DNA from: Dasyornis broadbenti
Lineage: Eukaryota; Chordata; Aves; Passeriformes; Dasyornithidae
DNA: 64,000 nt
Direction: 5' to 3'
NCBI GenBank assembly: GCA_013397935.1
Contig: VZRN01006399.1
Location: 434,001 to 498,000, forward strand
Below the pieces are notes generated by a model. The model saw nothing but the letters and a program-made list of their open reading frames with translations. It did no database searches and was not told where the DNA came from. Below are positions 48,901-60,900 of the stretch, one piece after another. Position 1 is the first letter of the stretch. Every line of letters starts with the position of its first letter. The position numbers and the translations under genes are program-made.

Positions 48901-51900
48901 AGCCAAGCAAAGAAACAAGAAATGATCTGTCAGGCTCATAAAATGTGATGTTAACTTCAACTCCGAACTAGTATCAGATCACGTATCTTACTTCTAACAA
49001 AGCCCTCAACCTGTTTGCTTCACTTGGCAAGGCAAAAACACATGAAAGATGACTTACAATAGTATTTCTGAAAGTCAGTACAATCAATAACCACCCCTAA
49101 AAGCTTAATTTTGCAAATGGACACCAGGCCAAAGACAAAGAAGGGTTTTCTACAAATGACGAGGAATATTGAAAAGAGGAATGTTTCCAAGTACTCTCCT
49201 GTGTGATTCATACCTGCACATAAACAAGAAGTGATAAACTGCATACAGTGCAATGCAGCGCACATATCATCAGGAGGAACATTAGAGTACATTCTAATTT
49301 TTTTTTAAACCTTGCCTAATCTTGACCTTTTAACCTGCCAGACTGACCTTGTGAAAGCAATGGCAACTTGTAAGACCTTCAAAAGTCTTGGATGTTTGAG
49401 GCAAATAATGAAAAAGCAGGGAGTTGCCTGAGAAAAGAATCTAGGGAAAGCAGAATTCCTTTTGGCTTATTCCCAAGCAGACTTCAGTGTATGTAGTTTT
49501 TTCTGTCTGGGGCCAATAAATAGAATAAAAAAATCTCCACAGAAAGGCCTCTAAAACAATTAGGGAACTAATCTCATCTTCTGAGATGTCATTCACATCC
49601 TTCCACTGAAACATTCACATTGTTCAACAATTTCTTAAAAAATGTGCAGAATTTTGTCTTCAGTTTTGTTTTGGAGAGAAAAAAAAGGATGATTACACCA
49701 ACAGGATAGATAACAGACTACCTAGAGCATGTAAGTCTATGAACAAACTCAGTAATAGAAAGGAACCAAAGAATAATTTTCCCCATCCTGGTACATGTAA
49801 CATTTCATGAAGTGTTGACTGAGCAGAAACATCAGATTTAAAATCAAGTGCATGCTTGGAAATAATACTCTGCTTCACTATGTGAAATATGCCAGATTTT
49901 GCTAATGCCAAATCCCGTCCACCCCAAAAAAAAGGGTTTCACTATACCTTAATCCAATCCATTTTGTCTACAAATCTGGTGGCTAGTTTTTCTGGATACA
50001 CTGAAACAACTTCTAGAAGACAATACATGACAGGCAAACCTAAACAATAATTAAAGAACAAGTTAGAATAATTAAGGTTATTAAACAACTCCAGTATTTA
50101 CAATAATCTAACATTCAGTGATAAAAAGAGGTAAAGAAGTATCAGGCATTTAAGGCATTTATTTGTAATTCACTACGGATAACAAACAACACAGAATAAT
50201 AGGGTATAATATTTTCAGACATATTAGGGAAACTAACAAAAGCAAATACTCTGGTAGCAATTTGTTCTAAACTCATTCAAGTGTTTTAGACTACACTTGT
50301 TACAGATAGGCTATTATAGTGAGGGAGACACAGCATTCACTGGTGAGGAAGCTGTTATACAGAATGGCTTTACAATTTTACACTATTATATCAACTGATG
50401 CTGCCATTTTACAGCCCAGCTTTTTCCCACCTACACAACAGCACAGAAGAAAACAAGTTTGAACCAAATAGTATATAGTGCATGTTTCAACTCCATGAGA
50501 TTGTTGAAGCCAAGTTCAAAGCACTGGACAACTCATTTCTAGCAAGAGACCATATTTGTTTGTTCAGGATGCTGCTGTACACAGCTTCTTACCTCCAACA
50601 CCAGCTAAGAGCTGCTGAAGAAGGCCAATATATATATGTACAGGGTTGGTTTCTGCATTTTTTGAAGAGGTGGAGGAGGAGGAGGAGGAAGAGAAAGATA
50701 TGTGGTTGCCAGACATGAGGTTTCTTATGTAACGTCCAATGGCTGGAGCATGATCTTGCATATCTGCCAAGCTCTGTGAGGTTGGCACCACACCAGCACT
50801 GTGAGCAAGACACATCCGCAGATACAGAACTATCTAAGTAGAGAAGATAAAAACACAGGATCCTGAGTGCATGAGCACTTGAAAACCCACATAGAAGACA
50901 AAAGAGCAAGGAATATGCTGCATTCAATGTAACCTGAACTAGATAATCTTTCCTTTAATCAAATCTAGACTGAAGAGTCAGTGTAGAAACAGGAACAAAC
51001 ATAAAGTGTAACAGATCTTAGGACCAGTTTCTGCAATATGCCTGTGTAAACAGATAACCCTCCATCATTCTTTAAAGATAAAATCATATGCAGACTTTTG
51101 GTTTATCATCAGCTGGTGCAAGCTCCTTGCAGGCAGTTCAGCCTGCACCCTATACCAATTTGGCAATTTGTACAAATACAACCCAACACACTGGTAACAC
51201 AGATCCTGCTTCCCATCTCCGTTTGTGTCTACAGATCACTGAAGCCTGGGATTCTGTCGGAAAAAACTAGCCTCAAGGAACATACTGGTACCTCTGCCCA
51301 AGACTGACTGTCTAATATCCAATGCTATTCTAATAGATGTGCTGCAGAGCAGTGGAGCAACCCTCTTGTGAACATTCCTTCCAACCCCTTGTGAAAATCC
51401 TGTTCAGACTGTTGTTTAAGAACAAAGGATGGAGAGTTAATCCCAACATCTGTTTAAAAGAATTTTAGAATGTATAGTGACTTATGGTAGCTGTTAGTGT
51501 CTTACACTGTCCTCTAGATAAATAATGGTACACATATCTGAGGAAGTAAATTCAGACAATTACCTCTCCAAACGTGGCAGGATTAAAAGGCAACGCTGCA
51601 GTTCCAGTCATATATTTAGCTGGGGTTTTCATTCGGTGAGAGGCCTAAACAACAGAGTATATTAAGAGTGGAACATTCAGATGCACAACAGTAGAGATGT
51701 TGGAAAGGTCAGTGAAATTTTGCTGATGTGACTGTGTTAATCCTCTGCTTAGCAACTGAAAATGTGTAACAGCTCTCTAACAAAAAGGGCACAGTGCACT
51801 TGGTAATTATCAGGTCAATCTACTTTACATCCTGATCAACTGAGAAAGTAGAAACTCTGAATGCGTGAGAGGGAATAGTAGGGGAGGCTGAAGGAGTACA

Positions 51901-54900
51901 ACATTCTTTCTTCCTTTCAAGAAACAAAGATGCACTTTAGAATATAAACACAAAGTACCCCACAAATCTCCAAACTCTGAGGCTTCGCTCGATAGGCAGC
52001 CAGAAAGCTTAAAGATGGCAGCTCTGCCTGGAGATGTTGCAGAGCAGTCAGGCTTCCCCAGTACTGGGAGACGGGTGCCTTGTGCTGTGCCAGCCAAGCC
52101 CAGGGAGTCTCTCAGACTGAGAGAGACTTAGAGGGAGTCTCTCTACCTGCTATGTCGAAGGCTGCAGCAGCAAGTGAGCAACTCCTTTCCATGTAAATGT
52201 TAGCTTTGACAAGCATGAATATACCAGCAGAAAAACATCCAAACAGGAGGTTTTCAGAGACACCCACTGCAAAAGTTGCAGAAAATATACATATATATAT
52301 ATATGTATATATGTATATATATATTTAACAGGCAACATGCACAACAATAGCAGACAACATGCACATCGATTCAGTCAGGCAGTCTTGTATTTATCTGAGA
52401 AAACACACAAGGCAGAAGTTGCAGAAGACAATAGATCCTCACTCCCCTTAATACGCTGTGATCTTTTGCAATGCTGATTTCAATGACATCCAGAATTATT
52501 AAGGAAAATCTGATCTAGTGAACACAGTTCACACTTCACACTTACTCCCTTGAAGAAGTTTCCCACCCATACCCAGCAGATTGGGTCCTACTCTTTCACA
52601 TATATTTTTCTTTCAGAAGGAGAGAAGTATGCTAAATCATGCAGTCATTTTGCATCTCAGCCAGCTGTACCAAGCACTGCATAGAGACTTCTCAAACATT
52701 TTCAGAAGTCACAGTTATTGATAGCATGTGAAAATTCACACTTTGAGATAACTAAAAAAATACATGTACCTCCAGGATTTCTACGTACACCTTCAGGACA
52801 CATAAAGTAGATCTGAAAAGTGCTCAAAAAATTTTTAATTCCCCCATGACTGATGGACTCTTGCTTTTCTCAGCAGTGATTAAACTACACTGATCCATAG
52901 TTATTTAGTGACATTACAAATGTTAAGGAGAATCTTAAAATTAAGACGGGGGGATGGCCTTTAAATTTCAAGGGGATGGCGTTTAAGAGTCTTATCTAAA
53001 ACTCAGTCTTGGTTTCTTGATTTTTTAATACCTATTTAATAACCAAGATTCTGGACAAAAAGCAAGTTTTTTTCATAGAACTTCAAATACTTCAGAGTAC
53101 TAACAGAGTACACTAGCAGAGTACAACACCATCAGAGCACATATTTCACAAATCTCTTAGGTCAAAGAGTTCTGCTATCACAGATCTCTTGCAAAATCAG
53201 ATGTGCTTCAACATCACATACTTCTCACATTTTTTAATCAGTAGGCTATCACAGGAGAAAATACTGTCAGTGACTCTCCACATCTCCTTTACTGCTTATA
53301 AGCCTCGTACAGCTACTATACACAGAAGTGTGTAACACACACTATATATTAACACTTCTCCAGATGAGCTCCCAGCACAAACAGTTATGACTAAACTGAA
53401 TTGCACAGTTTTTGGCATATCATTCCACTAAACTCATGAAAGGCTATTTACATGGCCATTATTCCACAAATTGCAATGAGGATGAAAAATAAAGCCTTCA
53501 AGTCAACAAATCAGACTTCTTCACTTGTTCTTGTGTCTCTTTTCCTAGCCTAGGACCCTTTTTTTGGTTTATGTACATTATTTTTCACTGGGCCAAAAAA
53601 AAGTAGTCTTCTTGCACCTACAGAAACTGTGTTTGTGAAACATGCTGGATTATAAGTCTCCAGCACGGGATTCCTGGTTCCACATATCATCTGCCCAAAT
53701 TGCAAGAAAGCAAAACATTCCCTTTGAATAAAGATCTGCCTCGTTACTTAACACTTGGATCTCTTGCAATTACTGCCAGCAGAAAGTGATGACAAGCGGT
53801 AAACTTAGCAATGAAATACTATGTGTGGTCCTCACAGTAATTTTCACTAATTTTATTCCTTGAGGCAGCTGTGGGAAACAGACACGGGGAAGGCAAAATC
53901 ACACTTATCACATGCCTCAGCATCAGGTATCTGTTTGTCATTTACTGTGACAGAAGCACTGTACCTTGTCTTGAATGTAATACACCATTTCAGGGAAGGA
54001 AGGCATCTGCTTGCCAGAACTCTCCTTCTCATTCTTTCCAGAAAATGTTCTCAGTACCCGCTGGGCTTCTCCGTGTACCTCCTCCCGCCTTTCAGAACAG
54101 AAGATGAGAAACAGACATTATTTGCGCAGAACAAATGGCCTTTAATGAGCAATAAGGTATGTTGGGAAGCTGGGGGAGAGAGAACAGTTTTTAAATGAAA
54201 TGTGGGGGCTTTTTTTGAAGGGAAGGAGAAAAAAATCTTGCATTACAACTTTTGATGATTTGTTTGTTTCAGAGATGGGAAAGAAAAAGGGATAGTACGG
54301 AGTGCTCTTTGCAAAACTGTCTAGATGAACTCACTTCTGTTCCTCTTACACCCTTCTAGTTTTACCACCAGTTCTTGGTTCCCACATCCTTGTATTCCTA
54401 TCTGGTACTTCTCCCTATCACTTCCAATAGTCAAGCTTCAGCTGCCACCTACCAGGTTTATCATTATCTACTTAACAGCAGATAACTACTCCTGAAATAG
54501 TGCTGACACTGCAATGAGAGAGATGGTTGTTGCAAGTGATCTGCTAAGCTTTCCTTAGTTACACAATAGCTACTCACATCAAAAACTTAGAAATTAAAAT
54601 AAGCTGGAAAAAAACCCCACCATTTACACTGCAGTAACAGAAAACTGCAAATGAAATGATTACTATAATTTAACGAGTCACCTACTTCTCAGCACAGAGT
54701 GGCAACTCTCAAAACTGCATGCTCAACTCTCTGCAAATACAAGCTAAAAATAGACTGATAGAATTTGCCAGGAAAAGATAATTTTTAGACACTGTAAAAG
54801 TGATTTCAGTTAATGCATTTTAGCTCTGCAATTGCAACTGATCATTAACATGAAGGGCTTCAGTAACAACAGTTCATCTGAAACAAGAAAAACAATCTAA

Positions 54901-57900
54901 GGACTATCATTGAGTACAGTAACAGTTCTCCATAGAACTGTCAAGAATGTCTCTGTGTAAAGGTTAATTTTAAAATTACCGTATTTGATTTTCCTTGAGT
55001 TATTTATTTGCAAACTTACACACACACATATACATGTATTCATATTTAATCCAAATATATCCTGAATGCAAATACATGTGTGTACATATGCATACATATA
55101 CATATGCATAAACATACATACATATACAGATATATATATACACACATATATACATACGTAATGAAGATAATTCATAAAGGAAAACAACTTACGGGTCTCC
55201 TGCAGCTAACAAGAGTAAGTATCTGGAAGGGATATGATCTGGAGGAAACACTGTGCTGGCAAATTTTACAGCCACTTGACGTACTTGAACTTCAGGCTTA
55301 AAGGGAAAAGATACAAACAACATATGGTTGAGTTTTAAATGACAGCAGTAATGACTATCACTCACCACTTGTACATCATCAGTCATCTGTTTTGTCCTCT
55401 GGTACCAACATGATTCAAAAAGTTTAGACATTTTGAGACACTATTCATGCTTACTCCATCATATGGCAGGAAGACAGGGCAAAGAAAAGCTAACATCTCA
55501 TATATACACAAGTGGGGAATTAAATGTTTAATTAAACACGTGCACACTTTGGGGAATCACACTAATTCTTGAACAACTGCTCCATCCAGGCAGTTTTGAA
55601 ATGAAACTGATAATTATCATCCATCCACAGAAACAGAGCTATGCTCAGGAGCAGCACAGCCAGAGGTAGGAAAGAAACATCAGCTTCAGGTGGTCATTCC
55701 ATCTGTAAAGTACAGATAGTCTCAAAAAGCTGCTGCCTGGAGATCTAGATCCCTTGAGCAAAAGGGTTATCAGCATGAAAATTACCTCTTACACCAGAAA
55801 TACATACACCCCAGTCAGCCTGAGTACCCATGCAAACACAGAGTACACAACACTCACTCTTTCTGAAAATCTGGGGTATTCTGAACACAAAGAAGGTACT
55901 CAGAAAGTAGGAGTCAGTGAAGTGTGGTTTAGTCTAGACTAGTGTCTCCAGGCTGAGCGCCTAGAGAGGTTCACAGGTGCCTTATATTACACAGCCCACT
56001 GAAACCCCACTTAGCAGTGAATGGTCCTTTCTACCAAACTCTCAATGTCCCAAAGCATTTCAGAAGACACTTGAAGCATCCACTTCTCAAAGTTTTCTAA
56101 GGAGGAGACTGTGAGAAACAAACAGTCTGATTGCAACGGATTTGTTTCTTTGCTAAACAGAACACAGAGAACTGCAGTGTTACCTTCCCTGCAGTCAACA
56201 AGCCATGTTAAAAGTATTTTATCTGAGCATACACACCCTGCCTTCTCCCAGACAGGCCAATACATTCAGTAAGGAAAGGAAGACATGCTCCAGAAATATC
56301 TAACAGGAAGTGCTGGGAAACAGGAAGACAATTAATAGCTTTTCTTTTAAGGTATGTGATTTCCACTCCACTGAAAATACCTTTATTAAATAAGAAGCTA
56401 CAAGAGCTTCCATCAGGGTACGCTGGGCTCCTTCCAAGTTACTATATGCTCCAACCATCATAGACAATGCCTCTTGAATGGCAAGCCTAGTATCAGCATC
56501 TTCCTGCAGTACAAAACCAAGAGTTTTCACTTTACAGAGTGTAGTGCCAAGAATTGAGCAAAATCGGCAGAAAACAATAACGATTTCCCAAAGCCCCAAC
56601 AGCACCCACCTTGCATAAGGCTTCAAAAAACTGCTGTACCAGTGCTATATCCTTGGTAAAGAGCTGAGGCATTCGGCTGAAACAAGATATTTTAATCCAT
56701 GAAGCTTTTGTTTTTCAAATTGAAATGCTTCACATTTCATTGGTTTTCCCCTCAATCCAAATTTTAATTGTCAAACAATCAGAGTCAGCATAGAAAGTTT
56801 GCCCCATCTTAGCCGCATCCACCATAAAGCAGCACATTCTCCCTCCCTTAACACAGTTTGGAAAGCGAGACATTTTACAGACAACCACTTAGATCACCAG
56901 CACATCACTGAACATACCATTTGCCTAGCTTCATGTCCTCTGGTCTTTGTTGTACGTTACTTAAATTTATACTTCTGGCAATCCAGAATGTGGAACTATT
57001 TCTTAAATTCTGTGCATAATTAGCTGCCATTAATCACTGCTAGAGAAGCTATCAGCTAAAAACACAGTCCCTTTTACATCTCTGGAGTTGTCACAAAAAG
57101 AGTGCTTTTCTCTGCACCATGCACTCAACTGTACACTTGGCATAAAGCTTGCTGCTGGTAAATTACCAGATTACTCTGGAAAAATTATTCAATTATGTCC
57201 CATTGTTTAATCGGTGCTTCAGTTACCTGGAGAGCTTTCCAACTGCTGAATATGCCATTGATAGCAGTTTTGAATCCTTGAATGATAAAACAATAAATAA
57301 AATTAAGCAAAACCAGAAATACATACAAGTATATCTTTTATAAATAAACATTTACTTTAAATCTTGTCTTTAAAGTGCTTAAGCAGGCTTTCATAGAAAA
57401 GAAAACCCTAAACCAAAAAATACTCCTATCCAAGAATAAAAACATTGTATAGAAACAGAGGGAGCTCACTTTTGTCCAAGGAACAGAGAAATTGCAAATG
57501 GTGGCTAAATATAAATCTCTCTTCCGGTCTCAGCTAACAACATTTTATTTCAAGAGAGATAGATAAGGAGATTCAGTAAGTACATGAAAGAGTGGCAGAG
57601 GGACAGAAACCTTCCACTAGCTCTGAACAGCAGCTGTAAATAAAGGAAGGTGTTTGCACAATGGATCCTGTGGATGACCAATACAGCGCATTTATACACA
57701 TGGGCTTACTTCCTCCTTTTTCATTTCCTTCCCAATGGCAGGAAGTCAAATGCCAACTGTTCAAATGTCAACTCAGGCCAGAAGGTCACATTCAACAGTT
57801 CAAATGATGCAGCAAGAAGTTCAAAGCTGCAGAAGAGATGATCTGCAACATCAGCCCTTTCTAAGGTACATGTAGGAGTGTCACGGGGAGTTTGACTTCC

Positions 57901-60900
57901 GAAAATGGCACTGGAAACACCTCATCAAGCCAGACTGGCATTTGCAGTTCTGTTTGGTAACACCCTTCCCACAGCAATACCATCCATCCCTGGACAGATA
58001 GGATGGAATGTGTTACAAGCAGGCCTATATATATGCTTAACACAATGAGACAGACACCCAGCATTGAGTTCCCTGTGTGCTCCAGAGTAAGAGCAGCTGC
58101 ATACTACTTTGGCTTCCCCTCTTTATATTATTAACACTATCATTTCCTGAGATTTTGCAATTGGTGCCCAAGCACATATATATAGGTGTTAAATAAATAA
58201 AACAGTTTTGGTATGTAGCATTCTAAAATATTTGATTCTCTTCCAACAAAAATTCTTAAAATGTATCCTCTGACAGCCTCTCAAGCTAACACCAAAAAAA
58301 AGATTTATCAGTTTCCATCATAAAGGTATTTATCTTTTGCTTGTATTCACATGAAGAGCTATAGTAAAGAATATTTCATCTTACCTCTTTGTATTCATTG
58401 ATCAGCTTTGTAAGTCCATTTAAAAGCATTGGACCTAATGGCTTTATTTTACTTTCCGGACAACTGCAATTAGAGAAACCAACAAAATATTATCCTTTGC
58501 ATCACTGAAATGTATCCTCTCTAGTAACACTTCTCTCAACTGTGTTAAACTGAGAAATTACAATTTATTGTGTACAAGCACAGACACACTGAGCTTTCGG
58601 GATTAAGTAAAAAAACCCTACTTCCTCTGAGTTGTAGTACTCATTTAGTTCAGTTATGTCTTTATTAACCAGAGTGCCTTCTAGGCAAATAACTAAAAAA
58701 CATTGTGCTGTCTGAGCTACTTACATGATACAAATATGATGCACAAACTGCAATGACAGACTTCTCAGTTTTGCATTTGTGTTTGCACCGAAGAGCCCAT
58801 CATACACCACCTAACCAAAAGGAAGAAGGAGCAGATTAGAAACTCTCTGGCTTCACTTTCCAAGGTATTCATTCCTCCTCTTCTTTCAAGACTGTCATCA
58901 ATAACATTATAACAATACTTCCTGCCTCTAAGTACTGGAGGAATTGTATTACCAAATTCATTAGAAAAGAGTTAGCTTTGGAAAACAAGCATTACCTGAA
59001 TGTTAGCTGGGAACATTTCTGCAGCTTGCCGGGACCGCAGAAGATGAGGAACTATCTTTAATTTAACACGGGTGCTGACTGATTCTCGTTTCATTTCTGG
59101 TTTCAGAACAGATCCCTGTCAGAAACAGAGACAAAATAGTGCATCTTTAGGCACCAGTACATTTAAGTTAGCTGAGTTACTTTCTACTGCAATTCAGAAC
59201 ACACCAGCACAGAGAAAAAGCTTATTTAAATAGCATAAATGTCCAGTGAAAGCAGGTATCAAAGGAAGTGACAGATTTAAGAAATACATAAGTACATTTT
59301 CAAATAAAATAAGGCAATTAAAACTACTTCGTCAGCAATTAAGAAGATAGACAACTCTGAAGGCAAATCTTACCTCCTTGGTTTTCAATGGTATATCCCC
59401 AAGATACACTTTATACATTTTGTTGACAATAGCAGGATTGTTCCAGTCAATTAAACTGAAGAAAAAAAACCACATTGAACACCAACATGTTATGATTCAA
59501 ACCTTTGACTCTTTTTTAAAATACAGCATTTTGCATCATATTCATATTCTTCCCAAAGTTTAAATAGAGTTCCTCAGTCTGACTTCTAACCACTTTTCCC
59601 ACATCCACATAATACAGAATATCATTAAGAATGTTAAGTGATTACACTTTCACAATTTCTGACAAAATGATATCAAGTAATTAGTGAGAAACCTACATGG
59701 TCTCTTCTCTCCCCCATGAAAGAGGACACACAGACCATAGAAATCTACCAATTGAATATCGAAGGGTAATTAGTGAACTAGCATTTATTTATCATAAAAG
59801 ACATTTAACATTACATATCAACATGTATTTTGTCCACACAGTTATTTTTCTCTCTGGGCAAAGAGTACCAGCACAGAGGAAAGATGAGAAAAGCAGCAAA
59901 GGAGAGACCAGCCTCCTTAATCACGCTTCATCATTTAATGGAATCATCTCCCCCGTCATGCCTGAGGTGCATGAACAGACTTCAGTTGCATAAGGTTTCA
60001 CATTACATATTTGACTCCAAGTTAAATAGCCCTACAGAAGCCACCTACACATTTCAAAGACAGGCTTGTCTTGCTCCAACCTCCTCCGTGAGGCAGCAAA
60101 TCTACTGTCAATGTCTCAGCAAATAGTACCAACAGCCATTAGTCTAGCTTCTTGATGAGTTAAAGACAGAAGAATTGTCTTTAGATGATGAAAGGTGAAA
60201 TGCAGGTGAGCAAAAGTTCCAATAATAATGACAACAGTGTCTGCCAAACTTTCCAGATTATGATCCATTTCACAATTAGTCTTTTTACTCTCTTAATAAA
60301 GTAAATGAAAGTATACTTTTCTGGGAATCATTTACTAAAGCCTTATTGACAATTGATAATCCACAGAGGGCAATGTGGAAATCACTGATGTTCTTTACGA
60401 TTTCGTATGAAAATGGCTCAAAAGCAATACCAAAAATTATCAAACCCACAGAGCTAAAGCTGTCAGCTCTGGAGCAAAGTGACATTCCCAGCTTGCAAGA
60501 CTGAGAGATACACCATTCCCAGTCCAGTGGGAATACACGGCAGCTTCCCAGGTATACAGGGAACTTCAGCCTTCCTCCTCTCAGAGCACAGCCTCTCTGG
60601 AGCACTACATTCATTGCAACTAGGTGTGTCAGGAACACTAACACCATCTTTTCTAACCGTCAAGACCTTACCTTTGCTTGCTCTTTAGTTCAAGGTCTGC
60701 TGCAGTGGCCACACTGTGTCTTGTATCACTGGAGGCTACAACCAGGTGTATAACAGCTTCAAGTTCGGGCACTTGCTCAGCTTCAATGAACTTCACTATT
60801 CCCAGCTTACACTGTTCAATACCAGGGAAAGATGGTGTTATTGACAAGAAAGCAGATGTTATGGTAACTGTAGCAGCTCAGTTGTCTGAAATAATGGCTT

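Noticed and set aside
48635..49293. Minus-strand pieces with splice-like edges between two ECPAS exons
   Set aside because: The 80-nt piece at 49214-49293 would break the reading frame and has an A-rich acceptor. The piece near 48804 shows no related protein. The flanking exons already join without a gap.
54897..55301. Frames with repeated Y/I/C/H residues on both strands
   Set aside because: Generated by the AT/AC microsatellite beside an ECPAS exon.
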